A stretch of DNA of 64,000 bases from Mastigias papua. Taxonomy: Eukaryota; Cnidaria; Scyphozoa; Rhizostomeae; Mastigiidae. The translations under genes were made by a program, and so were the position numbers. The stretch is taken from contig OZ025273.1 of NCBI GenBank assembly GCA_964019165.1, positions 14,614,714 to 14,678,713 on the forward strand, given 5' to 3'. Below are positions 12,097 to 25,413 of this stretch, in pieces (positions within the stretch are counted from its first letter, which is position 1; each line of letters opens with the position of its first letter). The notes below the pieces were generated by a model. That model saw nothing but the letters and a program-made list of their open reading frames with translations. It had not been told where the DNA came from and ran no database searches.

Positions 12097-15000
12097 ATGT
12101 TTTGGAGCTATGACACACGTACTTATAGTGAATGTAGGCCTTGCATAGTATTGTCAGTTTTGCAACATCTAAAGCACTTTAAAGCTACATATAGTGTAAA
12201 AACACAGACTAAGGCTAATTTGAGTAGGAAAGATTGGCTAAACTACTGGCATCGGTGCAAGCATAGATGTAAAAGTCGTTTACTGCATGACATTGACGCA
12301 CTTCCACTCAAATTCAATCATACAACAGTATATGCACACATTGTGATTGCTTGTTATGGGCCTAAATACGTATGTGTGCAAAGTCTGACAATACAGCAAT
12401 GACCATTGATCTGATAGTCATATGATATTATAAATGCTAGATTCACTGTAGAAATATGCTTAGATTATGTTTTGGAGCTATGACACACGTACTTATAGTG
12501 ATTGTAGGCATTGCATAGTATTGTCAGTTTTGCCACATCTAAAGCACTCTAAAGCTGTATATAGTGTAAAAACACAGACTAAGGCTAATTTGAGTAGGAA
12601 AGATTGACTACACTACTGGCATCGATGCAAGCATAGATGTAAAAGATGTTTAATGCATGACATTGACGTACTTTCACTCAAATTCAATCATACAGCAGTA
12701 TATGCACACATTGTGATTGGTTTTGACTGGCCTAAATACGTATGTGTGCAAAGTCTGACAATACAGCAATGACCACTGATCTGATGTTAATATGATATTA
12801 TAAATGCTAGATTCACTGTAGAAATATGCTTAGATTATGTTTTGGAGCTATGACACACGTACTTATAGTGAATGTAGGCCTTGCATAGTATTGTCAGTTT
12901 TGCAACATCTAAAGCACTTTAAAGCTACATATAGTGTAAAAACACAGACTAAGGCTAATTTGAGTAGGAAAGATTGGCTAAACTACTGGCATCGGTGCAA
13001 GCATAGATGTAAAAGTCGTTTACTGCATGACATTGACGCACGTCCACTCAAATTCAATCATACAACAGTATATGCACACATTGTGATTGCTTGTTATGGA
13101 CCTAAATATGTATGTGTGCAAAGTCTGACAATACAGCAATGACCACTGATCTGATGGTCATATCATATTATAAATGCTAGATTCACTGTAGAAAAATGCT
13201 TAGATTATGTTGTGGAGCTATGACACACGTGCTTATAGTGATTGTAGGCCTTGCACAGTATTGTCAGTTTTGCCACATCTTAAGCACTTTACAGCTGTAT
13301 ATAGTGTAAAAACACAGACTAAGGCTAATTTGAGTAGGAAACATTGGCTAAACTACTGGCATCGGTACAAGCATAGATGTAAAAGACGTTTAATGCATGA
13401 CATTGACGTACTTCAACTCAAATTCAATCATACAACAGCATATGAACACATTGTGGTTGCTTTTGACTGGCCTAAATACGTATGTGTGCAAAGTCTGACA
13501 ATACAGCAATGACCACTGATCTGATGGTCATATGATATTATAAATGCTAGATTCACTGTAGAAATATGCTTAGATTATGTTTTGGAGCTATGACACACGT
13601 ACTTATAGTGATTGTAGGCATTGCATAGTATTGTCAGTTTTGCCACATCTAAAGCACTTGACAGCTGTATATAGTGTAAAAACACAGACTAAGGCTAATT
13701 TGAGTAGGAAACATTGGCTAAACTACTGGCATCGGTACAAGCATAGATGTAAAAGACGTTTCATGCATGACATTGACGTACTTCAACTCAAATTCAATCA
13801 TACAACAGCATATGAACACATTGTGATTGCTTTTGACTGGCCTAAATACGTATGTGTGCAAAGTCTGACAATACAGCAATGACCACTGATCTGATGGTCA
13901 TATCATATTATAAATGCTAGATTCACTGTAGAAATATGCTTAGATTATGTTTTGGAGCTATGACACACGTACTTATAGTGAATGTAGGCCTTGCATAGTA
14001 TTGTCAGTTTTGCAACATCTAAAGCACTTTAAAGCTACATATAGTGTAAAAACACAGACTAAGGCTAATTTGAGTAGGAAAGATTGGCTAAACTACTGGC
14101 ATCGGTGCAAGCATAGATGTAAAAGTCGTTTACTGCATGACATTGACGCACTTCCACTCAAATTCAATCATACAACAGTATATGCACACATTGTGATTGC
14201 TTGTTATGGGCCTAAATACGTATGTGTGCAAAGTCTGACAATACAGCAATGACCACTGATCTGATGGTCATATGATATTATAAATGCTAGATTCACTGTA
14301 GAAATATGCTTAGATTATGTTTTGGAGCTATGACACACGTACTTATAGTGATTGTAGGCATTGCATAGTATTGTCAGTTTTGCCACATCTAAAGCACTTG
14401 ACAGCTGTATATAGTGTAAAAACACAGACTAAGGCTAATTTGAGTAGGAAAGATTGACTACACTACTGGCATCGATGCAAGCATAGATGTAAAAGATGTT
14501 TAATGCATGACATTGACGTACTTCCACTCAAATTCAATCATACAGCAGTATATGCACACATTGTGATTGGTTTTGACTGGCCTAAATACGTATGTGTGCA
14601 AAGTCTGACAATACAGCAATGACCACTGATCTGATGGTCATATCATATTATAAATGCTAGATTCACTGTAGAAATATGCTTAGATTATGTTTTGGAGCTA
14701 TGACACACGTACTTATAGTGAATGTAGGCCTTGCATAGTATTGTCAGTTTTGCAACATCTAAAGCACTTTAAAGCTACATATAGTGTAAAAACACAGACT
14801 AAGGCTAATTTGAGTAGGAAAGATTGGCTAAACTACTGGCATCGGTGCAAGCATAGATGTAAAAGTCGTTTACTGCATGACATTGACGCACTTCCACTCA
14901 AATTCAATCATACAACAGTATATGCACACATTGTGATTGCTTGTTATGGACCTAAATATGTATGTGTGCAAAGTCTGACAATACAGCAATGACCACTGAT

Positions 15001-15426
15001 CTGATGGTCATATGATATTATAAATGCTAGATTCACTGTAGAAAAATGCTTAGATTATGTTGTGGAGCTATGACACACGTGCTTATAGTGATTGTAGGCC
15101 TTGCACAGTATTGTCAGTTTTGCCACATCTTAAGCACTTTACAGCTGTATATAGTGTAAAAACACAGACTAAGGCTAATTTGAGTAGGAAACATTGGCTA
15201 AACTACTGGCATCGGTGCAAGCATAGATGTAAAAGACGTTTCATGCATGACATTGACGTACTTCAACTCAAATTCAATCATACAACAGCATATGAACACA
15301 TTGTGGTTGCTTTTGACTGGCCTAAATACGTATGTGTGCAAAGTCTGACAATACAGCAATGACCACTGATCTGATGGTCATATCATATTATAAATGCTTG
15401 TTTCATTTTAGACATATGCTTAGATT
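12097..15426 (+). repeat. Five-monomer (1850-bp) higher-order repeat
   Basis: Monomers 12097, 12467, 12837 and 13207 match 13947, 14317, 14687 and 15057 at an offset of 1850 bp. Markers are gactacactac with aaaagatgttt and tacagcagta (12467, 14317), and gaaaaatgctt with gttgtggagc (13207, 15057). The fifth monomer, 13577, has no good match at 15427, so the second copy is interrupted there. Confidence 0.88.
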
Positions 15427-15796
15427 ATGTTTTGAGGGTATGACACACGTACTTATAGTGATTGTAGGTCTTGCATAGTATTGTCAGTTTTGCCACATGT
15501 AAAGCACTTTAATGCTGCATATTGTGTGAAAACACAGACTTAGGTCAATTTGAGTAGGAAACATTGGCTGAACTACTGGCACCGGTGCAAGCATAGATGT
15601 AAAAGACGTTTAATGCATGAAATTGACGTACGTCCACTCAAATTCAATCATACAACAGTATATGCACACATTGTGATTGCTTGTTGTAGGCCTAAATACG
15701 TATGTGTGCAAAGTCTGACAATACAGCAATGACCACTGATCTGATGGTCATATGATATTATAAATGCTAGATTCACTGTAGAAATATGCTTAGAAA
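15427..15796 (+). repeat. Divergent monomer at start of higher-order cascade
   Basis: This monomer and the junction before it carry changes rarely or never seen elsewhere: gcttgtttcattttagac just before it, gttttgagggtatg, ggctgaactac and catgaaattgac. Some changes (aggtcaattt, accggtgc, catgaaattgac) recur in the monomer type at 16167, 19126 and 21715, showing relatedness. It marks the boundary between the five-monomer region and the 8-8-7 cascade. Confidence 0.75.
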
Positions 15797-18588
15797 ATGT
15801 TTTGGAGCTATGACACACGTACTTATAGTGATTGCAGGCATTGCATAGTATTGTCAGTTTTGCCACATCTAAAGCACTTGACCGCTGTATATAGTGTAAA
15901 AACACAGACTAAGGCTAATTTGAGTAGGAAACATTGGCTAAACTACTGGCATCGGTACAAGCATAGATGTAAAAGACGTTTCATGCATGACATTGACGTA
16001 CTTCAACTCAAATTCAATCATACAACAGCATATGAACACATTGTGATTCCTTTTGACTGGCCTAAATACGTATGTGTGCAAAGTCTGACAATACAGCAAT
16101 GACCACTGATCTGATGGTCATATGATATTATAAATGCTAGATTCACTGTAGAAATATGCTTAGATTATGTTTTGGAGCTATGACACACGTACTTATAGTG
16201 ATTGTAGGTCTTGCATAGTATTGTCAGTTTTGCCACATGTAAAGCACGTTAATGCTGTATATTGTGTAAAAACACAGACTTAGGTCAATTTGAGTAGGAA
16301 ACATTGGCTAAACTACTGGCACCGGTGCAAGCATAGATGTAAAAACGTTTCATGCATGAAATTGACGTACGTCCACTCAAATTCAATCATACAACAGTAT
16401 ATGCACACATTGTGATTGCTTGTTGTAGGCCTAAATACGTATGTGTGCAAAGTCTGACAATACAGCAATGACCACTGATCTGATAGTCATAAGATATTAT
16501 AAATGCTAGATTCACTGTAGAAATATGCTTAGATTATGTTTTGGAGCTATGACACACGTACTTATAGTGATTGTAGGCATTGTATAGTATTGTCAGTGTT
16601 GCCACATCTAAAGCACTTTAAAGCTGTATATAGGTTTAAAACACAGACTACGGCTAATTTGAGTAGGAAACATTGGCTAAACTACTGGCATCGGTGCAAG
16701 CATAGATGTAAAATACATTTAATGCATGATATTGACGCACTTCCACTCAAATTCAATCATACAACAGTATATGCACACATTGTGATTGCTTTTGACTGGC
16801 CTAAATACGTATGTGTGCAAAGTCTGACAATACAGCAATGACCACTGATCTGATGGTCATATCATATTATAAATGCTAGATTCACTGTAGAAATATGCTT
16901 AGATTATGTTTTGGAGCTATGACACACGTACTTATAGTGATTGTAGGCCTTGCATAGTATTGTCAGTTATGCCACCTCTAAAGCACTCTAAAGCTGTATA
17001 TAGTGTAAACACACAGACTAAAGCTAATTTGAGTAGGAAACATTGGCTAAACTACTAGCATCGGTGCAAGCATAGATGTAAAAGACGTTTAATGCATGAC
17101 ATTGACGTACTTCAACTCAAATTCAATCATACAACAGCATATGAACACATTGTGATTGCTTGTTGTAAGCCTAAATACGTATGTGTGCAAAGTCTGACAA
17201 TACAGCAATGACCACTGATCTGATAGTCATATGATATTATAAATGCTAGATTCACTGTAGAAATATGCTTAGATTATGTTTTGGAGCTATGACACACGTA
17301 CTTATAGTTATTGTAGGCCTTGCATAGTATTGTCAGTTTTGCCACATGTAAAGCACTTTCAAGCTGTGTATAGTGTAAAAACACAGACTAAGGCTAATTT
17401 GAGTAGGAAACAGTAGCTAAACTACTGGCATCGGTGCAAGCATAGATGTAAAAGACGTTTATTGCATGACATTGACGCACTTCCACTCAAATTCAATCAT
17501 ACAACAGTATATGCACACATTGTGATTGCTAGTTATGGGCCTAAATACGTATGTGTGCAAAGTCTGACAATACAGCAATGACCACTGATATGATGGTCAT
17601 ATCATATTATAAATGCTAGAATCACTGTAGAAATATGCTTAGATTATGTTTTGGAGCTATGACACACGTACTTATAGTGATTGTAGGCATTGCATAGTAT
17701 TGTCAGTTTTGCCACATCTAAAGCACTTGACAGCTGTATATAGTGTAAAAACACAGACTAAGGCTAATTTGAGTAGGAAAGATTGACTAAACTACTGGCA
17801 TCGATGCAAGCATAGATGTAAAAGACGTTTAATGCATGACATTGACGTACTTCCACTCAAATTCAATCATACAACAGTATATGCACACATTGTGATTGCT
17901 TTTGACTGGCCTAAATACGTATGTGTGCAAAGTCTGACAATACAGCAATGACCACTGATCTGATGTTCATATGATATTATAAATGCTAGATTCACTGTAG
18001 AAATATGCTTAGCTTATGTTTTGGAGCTATGACACACGTACTTATAGTGAATGTAGGCCTTGCATAGTATTGTCAGGTTTGCAACATCTAAAGCACTTTA
18101 AAGCTACATATAGTGTAAAAACACAGACTAAGGCTAATTTGAGTAGGAAAGATTGGCTAAACTACTGGCATCGGTGCAAGCATAGATGTAAAAGTGGTTT
18201 ACTGCATGACATTGACGCACTTCCACTCAAATTCAATCATACAACAGTATATGCACACATTGTGATTGCTTGTTATGGGCCTACATACGTATGTGTGCAA
18301 AGTCTGACAATACAGCAATGACCACTGATCTGATAGTCATATGATATTATAAATGCTAGATTCACTGTAGAAATATGCTTAGATTATGTTTTGGAGCTAT
18401 GACACACGTACTTATAGTGATTGTAGGCATTGTATAGTATTGTCAGTGTTGCCACATCTAAAGCACTTTAAAGCTGTATATAGTTTTAAAACACAGACTA
18501 CGGCTAATTTGAGTAGGAAACATTGGCTAAACTACTGGCATCGGTGCAAGCATAGATGTAAAATACGTTTAATGCATGATATTGACGC
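15630..18588 (+). repeat. Higher-order repeat copy 1, eight monomers, about 2959 bp
   Basis: Monomers 15797, 16167, 16536, 16906, 17276, 17646, 18016 and 18386 make an ordered set of eight types. Diagnostic sites include gcttagaaaatg before type 1, a one-base deletion in gtaaaaacgttt in type 2 (near 16344), gtataggtttaaaac in type 3, acctctaaagcactc in type 4, aacagtagctaaac in type 5 and gtcaggtttgc in type 7. The left limit is set from the chimeric monomer at 18386, whose 3' end matches 15630 onward. Confidence 0.88.
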
Positions 18589-21500
18589 ACGTCCACTCAA
18601 ATTCAATCATACAACAGTATATGCACACATTGTGATTGCTTGTTGTAGGCCTAAATACGTATGTGTGCAAAGTCTGACAATACAGCAATGACCACTGATC
18701 TGATGGTCATATGATATTATAAATGCTAGATTCACTGTAGAAATATGCTTAGAAAATGTTTTGGAGCTATGACACACGTACTTATAGTGATTGCAGGCAT
18801 TGCATAGTATTGTCAGTTTTGCCACATCTAAAGCACTTGACCGCTGTATATAGTGTAAAAACACAGACTAAGGCTAATTTGAGTAGGAAACATTGGCTAA
18901 ACTACTGGCATCGGTACAAGCATAGATGTAAAAGACGTTTCATGCATGACATTGACGTACTTCAACTCAAATTCAATCATACAACAGCATATGAACACAT
19001 TGTGATTCCTTTTGACTGGCCTAAATACGTATGTGTGCAAAGTCTGACAATACAGCAATGACCACTGATCTGATGGTCATATGATATTATAAATGCTAGA
19101 TTCACTGTAGAAATATGCTTAGATTATGTTTTGGAGCTATGACACACGTACTTATAGTGATTGTAGGTCTTGCATAGTATTGTCAGTTTTGCCACATGTA
19201 AAGCACGTTAATGCTGTATATTGTGTAAAAACACAGACTTAGGTCAATTTGAGTAGGAAACATTGGCTAAACTACTGGCACCGGTGCAAGCATAGATGTA
19301 AAAACGTTTCATGCATGAAATTGACGTACGTCCACTCAAATTCAATCATACAACAGTATATGCACACATTGTGATTGCTTGTTGTAGGCCTAAATACGTA
19401 TGTGTGCAAAGTCTGACAATACAGCAATGACCACTGATCTGATAGTCATAAGATATTATAAATGCTAGATTCACTGTAGAAATATGCTTAGATTATGTTT
19501 TGGAGCTATGACACACGTACTTATAGTGATTGTAGGCATTGTATAGTATTGTCAGTGTTGCCACATCTAAAGCACTTTAAAGCTGTATATAGGTTTAAAA
19601 CACAGACTACGGCTAATTTGAGTAGGAAACATTGGCTAAACTACTGGCATCGGTGCAAGCATAGATGTAAAATACATTTAATGCATGATATTGACGCACT
19701 TCCACTCAAATTCAATCATACAACAGTATATGCACACATTGTGATTGCTTTTGACTGGCCTAAATACGTATGTGTGCAAAGTCTGACAATACAGCAATGA
19801 CCACTGATCTGATGGTCATATCATATTATAAATGCTAGATTCACTGTAGAAATATGCTTAGATTATGTTTTGGAGCTATGACACACGTACTTATAGTGAT
19901 TGTAGGCCTTGCATAGTATTGTCAGTTATGCCACCTCTAAAGCACTCTAAAGCTGTATATAGTGTAAACACACAGACTAAAGCTAATTTGAGTAGGAAAC
20001 ATTGGCTAAACTACTAGCATCGGTGCAAGCATAGATGTAAAAGACGTTTAATGCATGACATTGACGTACTTCAACTCAAATTCAATCATACAACAGCATA
20101 TGAACACATTGTGATTGCTTGTTGTAAGCCTAAATACGTATGTGTGCAAAGTCTGACAATACAGCAATGACCACTGATCTGATAGTCATATGATATTATA
20201 AATGCTAGATTCACTGTAGAAATATGCTTAGATTATGTTTTGGAGCTATGACACACGTACTTATAGTTATTGTAGGCCTTGCATAGTATTGTCAGTTTTG
20301 CCACATGTAAAGCACTTTCAAGCTGTGTATAGTGTAAAAACACAGACTAAGGCTAATTTGAGTAGGAAACAGTAGCTAAACTACTGGCATCGGTGCAAGC
20401 ATAGATGTAAAAGACGTTTATTGCATGACATTGACGCACTTCCACTCAAATTCAATCATACAACAGTATATGCACACATTGTGATTGCTAGTTATGGGCC
20501 TAAATACGTATGTGTGCAAAGTCTGACAATACAGCAATGACCACTGATATGATGGTCATATCATATTATAAATGCTAGAATCACTGTAGAAATATGCTTA
20601 GATTATGTTTTGGAGCTATGACACACGTACTTATAGTGATTGTAGGCATTGCATAGTATTGTCAGTTTTGCCACATCTAAAGCACTTGACAGCTGTATAT
20701 AGTGTAAAAACACAGACTAAGGCTAATTTGAGTAGGAAAGATTGACTAAACTACTGGCATCGATGCAAGCATAGATGTAAAAGACGTTTAATGCATGACA
20801 TTGACGTACTTCCACTCAAATTCAATCATACAACAGTATATGCACACATTGTGATTGCTTTTGACTGGCCTAAATACGTATGTGTGCAAAGTCTGACAAT
20901 ACAGCAATGACCACTGATCTGATGTTCATATGATATTATAAATGCTAGATTCACTGTAGAAATATGCTTAGCTTATGTTTTGGAGCTATGACACACGTAC
21001 TTATAGTGAATGTAGGCCTTGCATAGTATTGTCAGGTTTGCAACATCTAAAGCACTTTAAAGCTACATATAGTGTAAAAACACAGACTAAGGCTAATTTG
21101 AGTAGGAAAGATTGGCTAAACTACTGGCATCGGTGCAAGCATAGATGTAAAAGTGGTTTACTGCATGACATTGACGCACTTCCACTCAAATTCAATCATA
21201 CAACAGTATATGCACACAGTGTGATTGCTTGTTATGGGCCTACATACGTATGTGTGCAAAGTCTGACAATACAGCAATGACCACTGATCTGATAGTCATA
21301 TGATATTATAAATGCTAGATTCACTGTAGAAATATGCTTAGATTATGTTTTGGAGCTATGACACACGTACTTATAGTGATTGTAGGCATTGTATAGTATT
21401 GTCAGTGTTGCCACATCTAAAGCACTTTAAAGCTGTATATAGTTTTAAAACACAGACTACGGCTAATTTGAGTAGGAAACATTGGCTAAACTACTGGCAT

Positions 21501-21714
21501 CGGTGCAAGCATAGATGTAAAATACGTTTAATGCATGATATTGACGCACTTCCACTCAAATTCAATCATACAACAGTATATGCACACATTGTGATTGCTT
21601 TTGACTGGCCTAAATACGTATGTGTGCAAAGTCTGACAATACAGCAATGACCACTGATCTGATGGTCATATCATATTATAAATGCTAGATTCACTGTAGA
21701 AATATGCTTAGATT
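18589..21714 (+). repeat. Higher-order repeat copy 2, eight monomers
   Basis: The ordered types of copy 1 recur at 2959 bp, at 18756, 19126, 19495, 19865, 20235, 20605, 20975 and 21345. The type 2 deletion is shared (near 19303). By eye the copies are nearly identical; one private change is acacagtgtg at about 21219, where copy 1 has acacattgtg. The last monomer, 21345, has a complete type 8 3' end (tttgactggcc), unlike the chimeric 18386. Confidence 0.88.
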
Positions 21715-24303
21715 ATGTTTTGGAGCTATGACACACGTACTTATAGTGATTGTAGGTCTTGCATAGTATTGTCAGTTTTGCCACATGTAAAGCACGTTAA
21801 TGCTGTATATTGTGTAAAAACACAGACTTAGGTCAATTTGAGTAGGAAACATTGGCTAAACTACTGGCACCGGTGCAAGCATAGATGTAAAAACGTTTCA
21901 TGCATGAAATTGACGTACGTCCACTCAAATTCAATCATACAACAGTATATGCACACATTGTGATTGCTTGTTGTAGGCCTAAATACGTATGTGTGCAAAG
22001 TCTGACAATACAGCAATGACCACTGATCTGATAGTCATAAGATATTATAAATGCTAGATTCACTGTAGAAATATGCTTAGATTATGTTTTGGAGCTATGA
22101 CACACGTACTTATAGTGATTGTAGGCATTGTATAGTATTGTCAGTGTTGCCACATCTAAAGCACTTTAAAGCTGTATATAGTTTTAAAACACAGACTACG
22201 GCTAATTTGAGTAGGAAACATTGGCTAAACTACTGGGATCGGTGCAAGCATAGATGTAAAATACATTTAATGCAAGATATTGACGCACTTCTACTCAAAT
22301 TCAATCATACAACAGTATATGCACACATTGTGATTGCTTTTGACTGGCCTAAATACGTATGTGTGCAAAGTCTGACAATACAGCAATGACCACTGATCTG
22401 ATGGTCATATCATATTATAAATGCTAGATTCACTGTAGAAATATGCTTAGATTATGTTTTGGAGCTATGACACACGTACTTATAGTGATTGTAGGCCTTG
22501 CATAGTATTGTCAGTTATGCCACCTCTAAAGCACTCTAAAGCTGTATATAGTGTAAACACACAGACTAAGGCTAATTTGAGTAGGAAACATTGGCTAAAC
22601 TACTAGCATCGGTGCAAGCATAGATGTAAAAGACGTTTAATGCATGACATTGACGTACTTCAACTCAAATTCAATCATACAACAGCATATGAACACATTG
22701 TGATTGCTTGTTGTAAGCCTAAATACGTATGTGTGCAAAGTCTGACAATACAGCAATGACCACTGATCTAATAGTCATATGATATTATAAATGCTAGATT
22801 CACTGTAGAAATATGCTTAGATTATGTTTTGGAGCTATGACACACGTACTTATAGTGATTGTAGGCCTTGCATAGTATTGTCAGTTTTGCCACATGTAAA
22901 GCATTTTCAAGCTGTGTATAGTGTAAAAACACAGACTAAGGCTAATTTGAGTAGGAAACAGTAGCTAAACTACTGGCATCGGTGCAAGCATAGATGTAAA
23001 AGACGTTTATTGCATGACATTGACGCACTTCCACTCAAATTCAATCATACAACAGTATATGCACACATTGTGATTGCTAGTTATGGGCCTAAATACGTAT
23101 GTGTGCAAAGTCTGACAATACAGCAATGACCACTGATATGATGGTCATATCATATTATAAATGCTAGAATCACTGTAGAAATATGCTTAGATTATGTTTT
23201 GGAGCTATGACACACGTACTTATAGTGATTGTAGGCATTGCATAGTATTGTCAGTTTTGCCACATCTAAAGCACTTGACAGCTGTATATAGTGTAAAAAC
23301 ACAGACTAAGGCTAATTTGAGTAGGAAAGATTGACTAAACTACTGGCATCGATGCAAGCATAGATGTAAAAGACGTTTAATGCATGACATTGACGTACTT
23401 CCACTCAAATTCAATCATACAACAGTATATGCACACATTGTGATTGCTTTTGACTGGCCTAAATACGTATGTGTGCAAAGTCTGACAATACAGCAATGAC
23501 CACTGATCTGATGTTCATATGATATTATAAATGCTAGATTCACTGTAGAAATATGCTTAGCTTATGTTTTGGAGCTATGACACACGTACTTATAGTGAAT
23601 GTAGGCCTTGCATAGTATTGTCAGGTTTGCAACATCTAAAGCACTTTAAAGCTACATATAGTGTAAAAACACAGACTAAGGCTAATTTGAGTAGGAAAGA
23701 TTGGCTAAACTACTGGCATCGGTGCAAGCATAGATGTAAAAGTCGTTTACTGCATGACATTGACGCACTTCCACTCAAATTCAATCATACAACAGTATAT
23801 GCACACATTGTGATTGCTTGTTATGGGCCTACATACGTATGTGTGCAAAGTCTGACAATACAGCAATGACCACTGATCTGATAGTCATATGATATTATAA
23901 ATGCTAGATTCACTGTAGAAATATGCTTAGATTATGTTTTGGAGCTATGACACACGTACTTATAGTGATTGTAGGCATTGTATAGTATTGTCAGTGTTGC
24001 CACATCTAAAGCACTTTAAAGCTGTATATAGTTTTAAAACACAGACTACGGCTAATTTGAGTAGGAAACATTGGCTAAACTACTGGCATCGGTGCAAGCA
24101 TAGATGTAAAATACGTTTAATGCATGATATTGACGCACTTCCACTCAAATTCAATCATACAACAGTATATGCACACATTGTGATTGCTTTTGACTGGCCT
24201 AAATACGTATGTGTGCAAAGTCTGACAATACAGCAATGACCACTGATCTGATGGTCATATCATATTATAAATGCTAGATTCACTTTAGAAATATGCTTAG
24301 ATT
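21715..24303 (+). repeat. Higher-order repeat copy 3, seven monomers (type 1 lost)
   Basis: Types 2 to 8 recur at 21715, 22084, 22454, 22824, 23194, 23564 and 23934, an offset of 2589 bp from copy 2. The type 1 monomer with gcttagaaaatg is missing. The type 2 deletion is again present (near 21892). Type 3 here reads tatagttttaaaac as in type 8 and has private changes (actgggatcgg, gcaagatatt, cttctactc), so it has been patched or has diverged. Confidence 0.86.
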
Positions 24304-25413
24304 ATGTTTTGGAGCTATGACACACGTACTTATAGTGATTGTAGGCCTTGCATAGTATTGTCAGTTATGCCACCTCTAAAGCACTCTAAAGCTGTATATA
24401 GTGTAAACACACAGACTAAGGCTAATTTGAGTAGGAAACATTGGCTAAACTACTAGCATCGGTGCAAGCATAGATGTAAAAGACGTTTACTGCATGACAT
24501 TGACGTACTTCAACTCAAATTCAATCATACAACAGCATATGAACACATTGTGATTGCTTGTTGTAAGCCTAAATACGTATGTGTGCAAAGTCTGACAATA
24601 CAGCAATGACCACTGATCTGATGTTCATATGATATTATAAATGCTAGATTCACTGTAGAAATATGCTTAGATTATGTTTTGGAGCTATGACACACGTACT
24701 TATAGTGATTGTAGGCCTTGCATAGTATTGTCAGTTTTGCCACATGTAAAGCACTTTCAAGCTGTGTATAGTGTAAAAACACAGACTAAGGCTAATTTGA
24801 GTAGGAAACAGTAGCTAAACTACTGGCATCGGTGCAAGCATAGATGTAAAAGACGTTTATTGCATGAGATTGACGCACTTCCACTCAAATTCAATCATAC
24901 AACAGTATATGCACACATTGTGATTGCTAGTTATGGGCCTAAATACGTATGTGTGCAAAGTCTGACAATACAGCAATGACCACTGATCTGATGGTCATAT
25001 CATATTATAAATGCTAGAATCACTGTAGAAATATGCTTAGATTATGTTTTGGAGCTATGACACACGTACTTATAGTGATTGTAGGCATTGCATAGTATTG
25101 TCAGTTTTGCCACATCTAAAGCACTTGACAGCTGTATATAGTGTAAAAACACAGACTAAGGCTAATTTGAGTAGGAAAGATTGACTAAACTACTGGCATC
25201 GATGCAAGCATAGATGTAAAAGACGTTTAATGCATGACATTGACGTACTTCCACTCAAATTCAATCATACAACAGTATATGCACACATTGTGATTGCTTT
25301 TGACTGGCCTAAATACGTATGTGTGCAAAGTCTGACAATACAGCAATGACCACTGATCTGATGGTCATATGATATTATAAATGCTAGATTCACTGTAGAA
25401 ATATGCTTAGATT
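24304..25413 (+). repeat. Higher-order repeat copy 4, truncated to three monomers
   Basis: Types 4, 5 and 6 recur at 24304, 24674 and 25044, 1850 bp after their copy 3 equivalents. Types 2 and 3 are skipped after type 8 (23934), and types 7 and 8 do not follow. The series 8, 8, 7, 3 looks like successive unequal exchanges that trimmed the unit. Confidence 0.82.

Noticed and set aside
15648..15905. Minus-strand ORFs of 64-85 codons (10273-10467, 15648-15905, 18607-18864, 31036-31266, 35846-36076, 45467-45697).
   Set aside because: They run across monomer boundaries or oppose the plus frame, occur only in a few variant monomers, and are identical only because the underlying blocks were duplicated.
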